Below are positions 1 through 7,622 of a DNA stretch of 9,887 nt, piece by piece. Position 1 is the first letter of the stretch, and each line of letters starts with the position of its first letter. The translations under genes were made by a program, and so were the position numbers. Source of the stretch: DAIPHL01 sp036771375 (lineage in GTDB: Bacteria > Synergistota > Synergistia > Synergistales > Synergistaceae); NCBI GenBank assembly GCA_036771375.1, contig DAIPHL010000084.1:1-9887 (forward strand). Direction: 5' to 3'. The notes beneath the pieces were generated by a model. That model was not told the origin of the DNA, ran no database searches, and saw only the letters and a list, made by a program, of their open reading frames with translations.

Positions 1-37
1 GGTCGGCGCTCAGAAAGAAAGGAGATCTTACACCACA

Positions 38-1207
38 ATGAAGATAAAAATAGAAAAGGAACCGTTCATAAAAAGCTGGAACCTCGCCGAAAAGAGCGCG
101 GGAACCTCCGGATCCATGAATATCTTCTCCACGATCAGGTTGAGGGCGAACGAGGAGGTCATCGATCTCCAGGCTACGGATATCAAAACCTCGATCATCT
201 GTGATGCGAAAGGCGTAACGGTCATCGAACCTGGAGAAGCGATCATTCCGATCAAGGGAGTCGGAGATCTCTTCAAAAAAGCGGGTTCCCAGGAATTCAC
301 CCTTCAGATCGAGGACGGACGTGCCGTGATGATTTCGGGAAAGAACCGCTATCGTTTTTCCACCTATCCCGTAGAGGAGTTTCCGAAACTTCCTTCCGCC
401 TCTGGAGGGGAGGTCTTTTGTTCCGTTCTCGTCTCGGAACTCTCGTGTGCCATAGAGATGGGGACTCTCTGTGCGTCCGTCAACGATGAGTACCCACAGT
501 ATCTTTCCTCGGCTTATTTTTCGGTCGAGGAAGGGGGGCTCAGGGTCGTCTCGACCGACAATAAGAGACTGTCGATCAGGAATGTCGAAATCGTGGAGGG
601 CGAAGACGGAAGAAGTCTGCTTCTTCCTATGAAGGGTGTCAAGGAGCTCCAACGGATTCTTGGAATGATCGACCCGGAGGTCGTGATTCGAATTTTATAC
701 GACGACTCTCAAGTGTACTTTACGGCTGAGGGCTTGGAGTTTGCCATTCGTCGCGTGGAGTCGAAATTTCCGGTCTATTCGAGGATTCTTCCGACGAGCT
801 TCGAAACAGTGTTTACGATCGATCGGACGGATTTGATCTCCGCTCTTGATCGCGTGGATGTCGTAGTCAGGGATTACAACAGAATTGCCGTGTTGAGACT
901 GTCTCGGGATGAAAGTTGTACCCTGTCCGGCAGGGCGCCTGAATTCGGGGAGGCGGTGGAGGATCTCGTCGGCGAAGTGGACGGTTCATCCGTGAACATC
1001 GGCGTCAGTACGCGTTTTCTTTATGAAGCGGTCAAGGTCTTGAGTGAGCCGAAGGTGACCCTTTCTTTCAACGGTTCGATGGGACATATCGCCGTCAAGG
1101 CTCCCGGCTCGGACTCTTTTCTCTGTCTCGTGGCGCCGGTCGAGATTGCACTCGACGAGGAGAGCGAAGAAAGTTCGGAGTTTAAAACAAAGGGAGATGC
1201 GTTTTAA
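38..1207 (+). CDS. dnaN: DNA polymerase III subunit beta (sliding clamp)
   Basis: This encodes the ring-shaped clamp that encircles DNA and tethers the replicative polymerase and other partners. The 389-residue product has the family landmarks in order: LQATDIKTSI near residue 44, EEFPKLP near 113, STDNKRL at 172-178 (matching ATDGHRL of the E. coli clamp), and FPVYSRILP near 245, which fits three repeated clamp domains. The ATG at 38 follows an AAAGGAG motif with a rather long spacer of about 12 bases. The canonical clamp core should end near LCLVAPVEI (about residue 370). Here roughly 19 further residues follow, rich in Asp, Glu and Ser and ending in a short basic/polar stretch. The 3' end overlaps the recF start by 11 bases. 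Identity is very secure; the function of the tail is unknown. Confidence 0.97.
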   Translation: MKIKIEKEPFIKSWNLAEKSAGTSGSMNIFSTIRLRANEEVIDLQATDIKTSIICDAKGVTVIEPGEAIIPIKGVGDLFKKAGSQEFTLQIEDGRAVMISGKNRYRFSTYPVEEFPKLPSASGGEVFCSVLVSELSCAIEMGTLCASVNDEYPQYLSSAYFSVEEGGLRVVSTDNKRLSIRNVEIVEGEDGRSLLLPMKGVKELQRILGMIDPEVVIRILYDDSQVYFTAEGLEFAIRRVESKFPVYSRILPTSFETVFTIDRTDLISALDRVDVVVRDYNRIAVLRLSRDESCTLSGRAPEFGEAVEDLVGEVDGSSVNIGVSTRFLYEAVKVLSEPKVTLSFNGSMGHIAVKAPGSDSFLCLVAPVEIALDEESEESSEFKTKGDAF

Positions 1208-2255
1208 CAGCACTTATTTCCACAACTTTAGAAATTTGCAGCCCGAACGACTTTCGTGGTCGTCGGGGTTGAATTTGATCACAGGGCACAATGGAGCGGG
1301 CAAGACGAACTTCGTCGAAGGTCTTAACGTTCTCTCCGGCTGGGGGCCACTTGAGGGTCGGGAGAGAATCTCATCTCTGGTCAAGTGGTTTTCCGACGGC
1401 AGAGAGGAGAGTGCTTCTCTGTGGGGCAGGGTCTCTGGCGAGGACGAGCTCGAGGTCTTTGCTTCACTGTCGACGAGGTGTTCGCTCAAATACGCGAACA
1501 AGACGATCAGGGCCTCGGAGATGCGAAACAGACTTCCCGTTCTCTCTTTTCTCTCCGAACATGTGTCGCTCGTTAAAGGAGGGGCCTCCTACAGAAGGCA
1601 GATGCTCGACAGAGTCGGAGCGCTCGTCAGTCCCTCGTATGCAAAAAGACTTTATGATTACAGGAAAGCGTATCGGCAAAAATCCGTTCTTCTGAGACGA
1701 CGTCGCGATACGGCTTTGGTGGACAGATTGATCGTACCTATGGGGAGTTGGATATGGAGTGCCAGGGAAGAGATATGCAGAATGATGAAAAGTGCCCTCG
1801 TCGAGTTCGAATCCTTACTCTCCGTTCCGATGGAGCTTGTTTTCAAACGAGGAGGCGGTGGGTCGTTTTCCGATCCTCTGGATGACTTCAAAGCTTCGCT
1901 TCAGATGAAAAAGGAGGAGGAGACGACCTCCAGGCTCTCTCTGGTGGGTCCTCACAGAGACGATATAAAACTCCTATGTGGAAAGAGAGCCGCATCGATC
2001 GTTCTTTCGAGAGGACAGTGTAGAAGAGCCGCATCGGCACTCATTTTGGCCTCGGCCCTCGTTGTGGAGCGAGTTCTCGGGAGAAAACCGATCATGGTCT
2101 TCGACGAGATAACATCCGAACTGGATGATTCGGGAAAGCAGGTCCTTTTCGATGTCCTGTCCAATGTCGATTATCAGACCTTTGCGGTAACGACGGAGGA
2201 TTGTCCGCACCGTGGCGCTACGATGTACAGAATGCAGGAGGGCAGGTTCGTCTAG
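1197..2255 (+). CDS. recF: DNA replication/repair protein RecF
   Basis: RecF is an SMC-like ATPase that, with RecO and RecR, loads RecA at gapped DNA. The product is 352 residues, close to the 357 of E. coli. The start at ATG 1197 gives the family N-terminus MRFNSTYFHNFRNL; the frame is open upstream to a TTG at 1146, but that extension is basic and not family-like. Walker A is GHNGAGKT at residues 30-37, the signature is LSRGQCRR near 270-277, and Walker B is IMVFDE ending at Glu304, followed by the D-loop ITSELD. The motif SLVGPHRDD, typical of RecF, lies before the signature. The gene overlaps the dnaN end by 11 bases and its ATG directly abuts a GGGAG motif, so translation is probably coupled to dnaN. 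It ends 3 bases before mnmG. Confidence 0.96.
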   Translation: MRFNSTYFHNFRNLQPERLSWSSGLNLITGHNGAGKTNFVEGLNVLSGWGPLEGRERISSLVKWFSDGREESASLWGRVSGEDELEVFASLSTRCSLKYANKTIRASEMRNRLPVLSFLSEHVSLVKGGASYRRQMLDRVGALVSPSYAKRLYDYRKAYRQKSVLLRRRRDTALVDRLIVPMGSWIWSAREEICRMMKSALVEFESLLSVPMELVFKRGGGGSFSDPLDDFKASLQMKKEEETTSRLSLVGPHRDDIKLLCGKRAASIVLSRGQCRRAASALILASALVVERVLGRKPIMVFDEITSELDDSGKQVLFDVLSNVDYQTFAVTTEDCPHRGATMYRMQEGRFV

Positions 2256-2258
2256 GAG

Positions 2259-4127
2259 ATGGTCGATTCGAGGAAATATGACGTCATCGTCGTGGGCGGG
2301 GGACATGCTGGATGTGAGGCCGCTCTTGCCTCGTCCCGGATGGGGTGTAAGACCCTTCTCCTCAATCATAATCTGGACAATACGGCGTTGATGCCGTGCA
2401 ACCCGTCTATCGGAGGTCCCGCAAAAGGGAACCTTGTGCGGGAGATTGATGCCCTCGGCGGCGAACAGGGGCGGGCGGCCGATCACGCTACGTTGCATCT
2501 GAGATGGCTCAACACGTCCAAAGGGTTCGCCGTGAGGACGCTTCGAGCACAGTGTGATATGGGTGATTATGCCGAGTGGTATGCGCGCTCCATTGCGGAG
2601 CAGCCCCTCCTTCGCCCGTATCAGGCCATGGTCTCCCGTATCGTCGCAGAGGAGGGTACGGTACTGGGCATCGTCACGACCGCCGGGGAAAAGTTCATGG
2701 CGAAAAGGATCGTCGTCGCATCCGGTACGTACCTGCGAGGGAAGGTCTATCTCGGTCTTCGTACCTTCGACTCCGGACCGGTCGGACAGCTTCCGGCAAA
2801 AGAGTTGTCCGAGTCTCTGCAGGAACTCGGACTGGAGCTTGGGAGGTTTAGGACCGACACGACGCCGAGAATATGTCGTTACAGCATCGACTGGCAGTCC
2901 CTCAAACTTCAGCCGAGTGACGACGAACCGGAGGCGTTCTCGTACTGGAGCGAAAAAAGGATCCACCTAGGGTATCATTGTGGTTTTACCCGCTCGTCCC
3001 GGGTAACCCACGACATTGTGCGCGAATCTTTCGCGGAGTCGCCTCTTGCCAACGGTCTGTTGGAGTCCGCTGGGCCGCGGTACTGCCCTTCGATCGACGA
3101 TAAGGTCATGAAATTTCCCGACAGGGATTCGCACCCGATCTTTCTCGAACCGGTTTCCCGAAAGGGGCGGGAGGTATACATGCAGAACTTTTCAACCTCG
3201 ATGCCCCCCGAGGTTCAGGAGAAGATGGTGCATAGCCTTCCAGGGTGTGAAAAGGCCCTGATCCTGCGTCCCGGGTACGGAATAGAATACGATTACGTGA
3301 TACCTACGCAGCTGGAGCCTTGGTTGGAGAGCCGTGCAGTGCGAGGGCTTTACTTCGCAGGACAGATATGTGGTACGTCCGGGTACGAAGAGGCGGCTTC
3401 GCAAGGGCTGCTGGCCGGTATCAACGCGGCACTCTCCGTCAAGGGAGAAGGACCTCTGGTATTGGAGCGGGACAGAGGGTATATCGGAGTTCTCGTCGAC
3501 GACTTGACCTGCAGAGGAGTCGACGAACCATATAGAATGCTCCCCAGCCGTTGTGAACACCGCTTGATCATGCGACACGACAACGCCGATCGCAGGCTTT
3601 CGGCGCTTGGAAGAGAGATCGGTCTGATCGACGACGAAAGATGGAACGTTCTCGAATCGAGCTGGATCTCCATGGAAGAGGAACGCAAACGGATCGAGAA
3701 TTTCAGAATACCACCGAACGACCGGACGAATGCCCTTCTCGCACGGAGGGGTTCGTCTCCTCTGTCCGAGTCTGTTGTGGCACTCGACCTTCTGCGACGG
3801 CCGGAGATCTCGTGGAGGGACATCGCGGATCTGACTGCTTCCCGGTTGGATCCGGGCCTCGGCGTCCGGATCGAGATCGAGCTGAAATACGCCGGTTACG
3901 CAAAGAGAGAGGAGAAAAGGGTCCGGAGGCTTTCGTCGATGGAGCTTCTTCGGATACCGGATGGATTGGACTACGCAGACATAGGAGGCCTTTCTACGGA
4001 GGCGAGGGACAAGCTCTCACGCGTTCTCCCCAGGACGCTTGGACAGGCTTCGAGGGTGCCCGGCGTGAACGGAGTCGACATTCAGCTCGTGCAGATCGAG
4101 ATCGAGCGTCTCCACAGGTCGGCTTGA
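2259..4127 (+). CDS. mnmG: tRNA uridine-5-carboxymethylaminomethyl modification enzyme MnmG (GidA)
   Basis: MnmG, with the GTPase MnmE, installs the carboxymethylaminomethyl (or aminomethyl) group at wobble U34 of certain tRNAs, using FAD and a folate carbon. The 622-residue product is full length (E. coli 629). The dinucleotide-binding motif GGGHAGCEAA is at 13-22. The two conserved cysteines are present: Cys47 in ALMPCNPSIGG and Cys276 in GPRYCPSIDDKVM, equivalent to E. coli Cys47 and Cys277. A second FAD-contact block, GLYFAGQICGTSGYEEAASQ, lies near 363-382. The C-terminal domain has IELKYAGYAKREE, then GLSTEARDKL and LGQASRVPGV, as in the family. The start is ATG 2259, three bases after the recF stop. 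A GGAG motif abuts the ATG, while another AGGAGGG lies 16 bases upstream. The location between recF and dciA suggests cotranscription with the replication genes. Confidence 0.97.
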   Translation: MVDSRKYDVIVVGGGHAGCEAALASSRMGCKTLLLNHNLDNTALMPCNPSIGGPAKGNLVREIDALGGEQGRAADHATLHLRWLNTSKGFAVRTLRAQCDMGDYAEWYARSIAEQPLLRPYQAMVSRIVAEEGTVLGIVTTAGEKFMAKRIVVASGTYLRGKVYLGLRTFDSGPVGQLPAKELSESLQELGLELGRFRTDTTPRICRYSIDWQSLKLQPSDDEPEAFSYWSEKRIHLGYHCGFTRSSRVTHDIVRESFAESPLANGLLESAGPRYCPSIDDKVMKFPDRDSHPIFLEPVSRKGREVYMQNFSTSMPPEVQEKMVHSLPGCEKALILRPGYGIEYDYVIPTQLEPWLESRAVRGLYFAGQICGTSGYEEAASQGLLAGINAALSVKGEGPLVLERDRGYIGVLVDDLTCRGVDEPYRMLPSRCEHRLIMRHDNADRRLSALGREIGLIDDERWNVLESSWISMEEERKRIENFRIPPNDRTNALLARRGSSPLSESVVALDLLRRPEISWRDIADLTASRLDPGLGVRIEIELKYAGYAKREEKRVRRLSSMELLRIPDGLDYADIGGLSTEARDKLSRVLPRTLGQASRVPGVNGVDIQLVQIEIERLHRSA

Positions 4128-4146
4128 GAGCGAGCGAAACGAGGAG

Positions 4147-4671
4147 ATGAAATCCTTGAGACGAGAGAGCCGAAACAAAAAAAACGTCGCCGAAATCCCG
4201 ATGAGGGAACTCGCGGCGTCATCCGGGCTTGTGAGATTGTGCAAACGGCTCTCCCTCATGGAGCGGGAATGGGAGGCGTGCGTCGGATATACCCTTGCGT
4301 CCCGAAGCCGTCCCGATTCGTTCGAGGACGGCATTCTGACGATCGCGGCGGAAAACGCCTTCGTCCTGCACGATATGAACTTCAAAAGGACGGCGATTCA
4401 AAGGAAAATCGAGATGAAAACAGCACTTGAAGTCAGGGAGATCAGGATCGAGGTGCGGAACACCCGCAGGAGGGGAAAAGGCGCCCTCGGCCGGGGAAGA
4501 ACCCGAAGAGCCGTGAAAAAACGTCCGGACCGGATCGATCCGATGGTCGAGGCGAAGATGACCGAACGGATCCTCTCCGATCATGCGGATATGGACCCAG
4601 ACCTTGCGGGAATCATAGCCCGTTGTCGAATTTTATGCGGCGAGCCAGGGAACGCAGAGTCAAACGGCTGA
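4147..4671 (+). CDS. dciA: DUF721/DciA-like protein, putative replicative helicase loader
   Basis: The 174-residue product carries a DUF721 domain at about residues 25-95. The visible landmarks are a tryptophan-containing helix (REWEACVGYTLA), then RPDSFEDGILTI, then a helix with HDMNFKRTAIQRKI. DciA proteins with this domain are the predicted ancestral loaders of the DnaB helicase in bacteria lacking DnaC or DnaI, and DUF721 genes often sit beside dnaN and recF, as here. Residues about 100-135 form a strongly basic, Arg- and Gly-rich linker that may contact DNA, followed by an acidic tail. ATG 4147 lies 19 bases after the mnmG stop and directly abuts GAGGAG; a later in-frame Met is residue 19 (4201). 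The domain assignment is good. The helicase-loader role is inferred from family and context, as the family is poorly conserved. Confidence 0.8.
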   Translation: MKSLRRESRNKKNVAEIPMRELAASSGLVRLCKRLSLMEREWEACVGYTLASRSRPDSFEDGILTIAAENAFVLHDMNFKRTAIQRKIEMKTALEVREIRIEVRNTRRRGKGALGRGRTRRAVKKRPDRIDPMVEAKMTERILSDHADMDPDLAGIIARCRILCGEPGNAESNG

Positions 4672-4778
4672 AAAAAAGAGACAATTCGAAGATGGGTGTT
4701 CTTTTGTTTGAAGTTGCCATATACTGTAACGGTTGACAGGGTAAGGTATTTTTTTGCAGAAGAAGGGGCAGTGATGTC
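4672..4778 (+). promoter_or_regulatory. Gap between dciA and the flavoprotein gene; possible promoter
   Basis: This 107-base, A+T-richer gap separates the replication cluster from the next gene. It contains TATACT at 4720-4725 (one mismatch to a -10 box) with only a weak -35 match upstream, and a perfect TTGACA at 4733-4738 that has no good -10 at 16-18 bases. A four-base stem (CTGT/ACAG, 4724-4727 and 4736-4739) is followed by a T-run at 4749-4755, which is too weak to call a terminator. A new transcript probably starts here, but the exact promoter cannot be fixed by eye. Confidence 0.3.
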
Positions 4779-5846
4779 GTGACGAATTTTCCGGCACTCA
4801 AAATAGGCGCGCATACGCCGAAATATCCGGTCGTTCAGGGTGGTATGGGAGTCAAGATTTCAGGAGCCGGTCTGGCTGGAGCGGTTGCCTCGTACGGCGG
4901 GGTCGGAACGATCGCAAGCGTAGGACTGGCCTGTGATCATCCGATGTTCGATGGCACCAATTATTTCGAGATCAACGAGATCGCGATGGCGGAGGCGGTC
5001 AGGAAAGCACGCGAGCTCGCTCCGGACGGTGTCCTGGCGGTGAACTGCATGGTGGCGCTGACCGACTACGACAGGCAGGTTCGAAGTGCCTGTGAGGCGG
5101 GTGTGGACATCATCATATCCGGCGCGGGTCTTCCGATGAAGCTCCCCGAATACACGAAGGATTTTCCCAATGTGGCGCTGGTGCCGATCGTCAGCTCCGT
5201 CAAAGCCGCGGATCTCATCATCAGGAAGTGGGGTAAACAGCACGATCGCCTCCCCGACGCGATCGTTGTGGAGACACCGCTTTACGCGGGGGGACATCTG
5301 GGAGCGACCAAGATGGAGCACGTCACCGACGAAACGTTCTCTCTCGAGTCGGTCGTTCCGGAGCTCGTCCGGTATCTGGAGGAGACGATCGGGGCCGATG
5401 TCCCGGTCATTGCGGCCGGAGGAATATGGGACCGCGCGGATATGGAGCACGCTTTCTCCCTCGGCGCCCGTGGCGTACAGATTGGAACCCGTTTCGCCTG
5501 CACGTTCGAGGGAGACGCGGACATGCGCTACAAACAGGCGTTCGTCGATGCGACCGAGGAGGATGTGGTGGTCATCATGAGTCCGGTGGGCATTCCCGGT
5601 CGAGCCCTTCGCAACCCCTTCGTCGCGAAGTACATCGAGGGCGAGGTCGAGAGCAAACCCTGCATCGCAGCCTGCCTCTCCCACTGCACCTACCTCCGCG
5701 AGCGTAAGACGTTCTGCATCGCCCAGGCGCTTGTGGACGCGTATCAGGGCAACTGGGAGACCGGACTTTTCTTCGCCGGGAGCAACGTGACGAAGTGCAC
5801 GAAGCTGGAGAGGGTCGAGGAGATATTCGAGGATCTGGTCGGCTGA
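4779..5846 (+). CDS. FMN-dependent nitronate monooxygenase / FabK-like enoyl reductase family protein
   Basis: This is a 355-residue TIM-barrel flavoprotein of the 2-nitropropane dioxygenase/nitronate monooxygenase family, which also includes the FabK enoyl-ACP reductases. Near the N-terminus, PVVQGGMGVKISG matches the family opening. YAGGHLGA holds His173, which lines up with the active-site His of this family, and VIAAGGIWDRADM plus GARGVQIGTRF form the FMN phosphate site. The C-terminal part carries Cys295, Cys299, Cys303 and Cys313 (spacing CX3CX3CX9C) plus Cys340, which is not part of the catalytic barrel core. GTG 4779 is chosen because both earlier start-like codons (GTG 4771, ATG 4774) hit TGA at 4780-4782 or earlier in their frames; AGAAGGGG lies at 4761-4768. 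The substrate cannot be told from sequence; a nitronate oxidase or a lipid-related reductase are both possible. Confidence 0.88.
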   Translation: MTNFPALKIGAHTPKYPVVQGGMGVKISGAGLAGAVASYGGVGTIASVGLACDHPMFDGTNYFEINEIAMAEAVRKARELAPDGVLAVNCMVALTDYDRQVRSACEAGVDIIISGAGLPMKLPEYTKDFPNVALVPIVSSVKAADLIIRKWGKQHDRLPDAIVVETPLYAGGHLGATKMEHVTDETFSLESVVPELVRYLEETIGADVPVIAAGGIWDRADMEHAFSLGARGVQIGTRFACTFEGDADMRYKQAFVDATEEDVVVIMSPVGIPGRALRNPFVAKYIEGEVESKPCIAACLSHCTYLRERKTFCIAQALVDAYQGNWETGLFFAGSNVTKCTKLERVEEIFEDLVG

Positions 5847-5992
5847 CCAAGGACGACTTTCCTCGCGGAAAAGGACATGCCGGTTCCTCCAGGTCGGCAC
5901 GTCTTTGTACGTCAGACGCTGCGGATCGAGACCGCCCGAAGCTGAACGATTTGTCCGAAAAAAATGAAGTCTCCCCGGAGACCGTCCATACC
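5847..5992. other. Gap between flavoprotein and MFS genes
   Basis: No separate gene is supported in these 146 bases. The frame of the downstream transporter is open through the gap (from within the preceding gene), but the translation there is polar and unlike the transporter family. A small dyad, TGCCGG/TCGGCA with a 10-base loop (about 5879-5900), is present without a following T-run, so it is not called as a terminator. Confidence 0.4.
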
Positions 5993-7273
5993 GTGAAAAA
6001 TCAATTTTCGCTCTTTCGGTCCCGCAACTTTGCGCCGCTCTTTGTGACACAATTTCTGGGTGCCTTCAACGACAATTTTTACAGGAGCGCCATGTCGATC
6101 CTCATCACCTACCGGCTTGCCGAGGAAGCGGGTCTCGACGCGAGGATCGTTGTGACGGCCGCGGCCGGGGTGTTCATTCTGCCCTTCGTCCTCTTCTCGG
6201 CTTTCGCCGGCCAGCTGGCCGACAAGTACGAACGCTCCGGACTGGTGCGCCGGGTCAAGCTCGCCGAGATCGTCGTGATGGGCGGTGCCGTCGTCGCTTT
6301 TTATCTCGGCAGCATCGCGATGTTGATGGCAATCCTCTTCCTGATGGGAGCGCAATCCGCGTTCTTCGGGCCGCTCAAATACAGCATTCTTCCGCAACTC
6401 CTCGACGAGGACGAGCTGATCGGCGCGAACGCTCTGATCGAGATGGGGACGTTTCTCGCCATCCTGCTCGGGACGATCTTCGGGGGGCTCTCCGTGACGG
6501 GCAGCGGAGGGATTGAGCGCGTCAGCCTGTTGGTCATCGGTATCGCGGTGCTCGGGTGGCTCGCCAGCCGGTACATTCCGTGTACCCGAACGGTGAATCC
6601 CTCTCTTGCGTTTCGCTTCAATATTCTTGCCGAAACAATCAAGATCGTGAACGAGGTCCGGCCGCGTCGCGATATCTTCCCTTCCGTTCTTGGCATCGCA
6701 TGGTTTTTTCTCGTCGGAGGGACGTTCCTGTCGCAGTTCCCCAACTACGCAAAAGGGATCGTCGGAGCGAACGAGGGGGTCGCGATGCTCTTTCTGGGGG
6801 TCTTCTCCGTGGGGACCGGGCTCGGCTCCCTTGCCTGCAACAGCCTCCTCAGGGGCGAGGTCTCGGGGCGGTATGTGCCGCTTGCGGCACTTTGCATGTC
6901 CGGTGCGAGCGTCCTGCTGTACTTTATGAGCCTGCGCCCCGATTTGGCTCCGGGAGTCGAGCCCATCGGAGTTTTGACGTTTCTCTCCTCACCGGCGAAC
7001 GTCGGGATTCTCCTCAGTCTGCTCGCCATCTCGTTCTCCGGGGGGCTTTATATCGTTCCGCTCTATGCGATCATACAGAGCCGCAGCGAAGAGGACCGCA
7101 TCGCCACGGTCACGGCCTGCGTCAACGTGGTCGATTCGCTCTTCATGGCGGTCTCCTCGTTCCTGGTCGCGCTCTTGCTCAAAGTGGGTCTCTCGATTCC
7201 CGGAGTCTTCCTCGTCCTCGCCGGATGCACGGTCGTCGTGGCGTATCTGATTCGAGGGGTGGCCGAAAGGTAG
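5993..7273 (+). CDS. MFS transporter, LplT (lysophospholipid transporter)-like
   Basis: This is a membrane protein of about 426 residues with many hydrophobic helices. The N-terminus FAPLFVTQFLGAFNDNF, with GAFNDN at about 23-28, is characteristic of the LplT/Aas-type branch of the major facilitator superfamily, whose LplT member flips lysophospholipids inward across the inner membrane for re-acylation. AGQLADKYERSGLVRR is the cytoplasmic loop 2 motif, and FFGPLKYSILPQLLDEDELIGANALIEMGTF contains the PxKY..L.. and N.L.E blocks also seen in LplT. GTG 5993 is chosen because it sits just before the first conserved block with CGGAG 12 bases upstream; TTG 5951 is an alternative start. There is no fused acyltransferase domain, unlike some relatives. 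The substrate is therefore inferred only. Confidence 0.82.
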   Translation: MKNQFSLFRSRNFAPLFVTQFLGAFNDNFYRSAMSILITYRLAEEAGLDARIVVTAAAGVFILPFVLFSAFAGQLADKYERSGLVRRVKLAEIVVMGGAVVAFYLGSIAMLMAILFLMGAQSAFFGPLKYSILPQLLDEDELIGANALIEMGTFLAILLGTIFGGLSVTGSGGIERVSLLVIGIAVLGWLASRYIPCTRTVNPSLAFRFNILAETIKIVNEVRPRRDIFPSVLGIAWFFLVGGTFLSQFPNYAKGIVGANEGVAMLFLGVFSVGTGLGSLACNSLLRGEVSGRYVPLAALCMSGASVLLYFMSLRPDLAPGVEPIGVLTFLSSPANVGILLSLLAISFSGGLYIVPLYAIIQSRSEEDRIATVTACVNVVDSLFMAVSSFLVALLLKVGLSIPGVFLVLAGCTVVVAYLIRGVAER

Positions 7274-7310
7274 GGGAAAAGAGAAGGACTCCTCCCGTTT
7301 TCGTTTTTTT
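7264..7310 (+). terminator. Possible weak intrinsic terminator after the MFS gene
   Basis: CGAAA (7264-7268) can pair with TTTCG (7299-7303), and GGGA (7274-7277) with TCCC (7293-7296). The stem is interrupted and is followed immediately by seven T residues (7304-7310). It overlaps the stop codon of the transporter. It is plausible as an end of transcript just before the riboswitch promoter, but the stem is imperfect. Confidence 0.35.
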
Positions 7311-7314
7311 CGGT

Positions 7315-7320
7315 TATAAT
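7315..7320 (+). promoter_or_regulatory. -10 box of the cobalamin-riboswitch transcript
   Basis: This is a perfect TATAAT. The -35 position at 16-18 bases upstream is poor. Transcription from here would begin near 7326-7328, just where the riboswitch aptamer appears to begin, which supports the assignment. Confidence 0.65.
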
Positions 7321-7326
7321 GAAATG

Positions 7327-7500
7327 GTAACGGATTTGTTTTTGCGTCGCATTATGGGAATCCGGTAGAGCCGGAGCGGCCCCGCCACTGTGATCGGGAC
7401 GAAACCACCGTTGTCAGCCACTGGACAGATCGTCTGGAACGAGACAAACCGTCCGGGAAGGCGTGGGAGTAGGAGGAACGAGAGCCAGGAGACCAGGTCG
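7327..7500 (+). ncRNA. Cobalamin riboswitch aptamer
   Basis: The leader carries the conserved cobalamin-aptamer blocks in the correct order. TTATGGGAATCCGG (7352-7365) leads into a small hairpin, TCCGG/CCGGA (7361-7375). Then comes the core GCGGCCCCGCCACTGTGATC (7376-7395), then GTCAGCCAC (7413-7421), GGGAAGGCG (7455-7463) and finally the B12 box AGCCAGGAGACC at 7483-7494. Cobalamin binding by this class normally represses downstream genes. It lies between a TATAAT box and a terminator hairpin ahead of cbiC, which encodes a cobalamin-biosynthesis enzyme, consistent with feedback control. The 5' boundary is approximate. Confidence 0.95.
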
Positions 7501-7574
7501 ACGCTACGATTGTGCATGCCTGCGTGGGCGGGCGCCGTCTGTGGGCAAGGATCATCGAGCCCCGCTATGGCAAA

Positions 7575-7605
7575 GGCGCCACAACTTTGTGGTGTCTATT
7601 TTTTT
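7575..7605 (+). terminator. Intrinsic terminator, expression platform of the riboswitch
   Basis: A 9-bp stem, GGCGCCACA (7575-7583) with TGTGGTGTC (7588-7596) including two G-U pairs, closes a four-base ACTT loop and is followed by TA and seven T residues (7599-7605). It lies between the B12 box and the cbiC ribosome-binding site, so it fits a transcription-attenuation switch. Upstream TGTGG (7540-7544) could pair with CCACA (7579-7583), and the self-complementary GGCGCC at 7531-7536 could pair with GGCGCC at 7575-7580; either would compete with the terminator, but this is inference. Confidence 0.85.
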
Positions 7606-7622
7606 GCCGGAAGGGAGATGTC

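Noticed and set aside
1974..2966. A 330-codon minus-strand frame opposite recF and mnmG
   Set aside because: It spans two confident + strand genes and shows no recognisable motif.
4733..4756. TTGACA plus T-run as a full promoter or terminator
   Set aside because: No -10 box at a workable distance, and the only stem is four base pairs.
4860..6050. A 396-codon minus-strand frame opposite the flavoprotein gene
   Set aside because: Arg/His-rich shadow of a clear gene on the + strand.
6556..7368. A 270-codon + frame inside the MFS transporter and running into the riboswitch
   Set aside because: Arg-rich, out of frame with the recognised membrane protein, and runs into the aptamer.
7512..7622. 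Extending cbiC upstream to TTG 7512
   Set aside because: The extension would be encoded by the riboswitch terminator hairpin and is absent from the family; GTG 7623 has a properly spaced ribosome-binding site.
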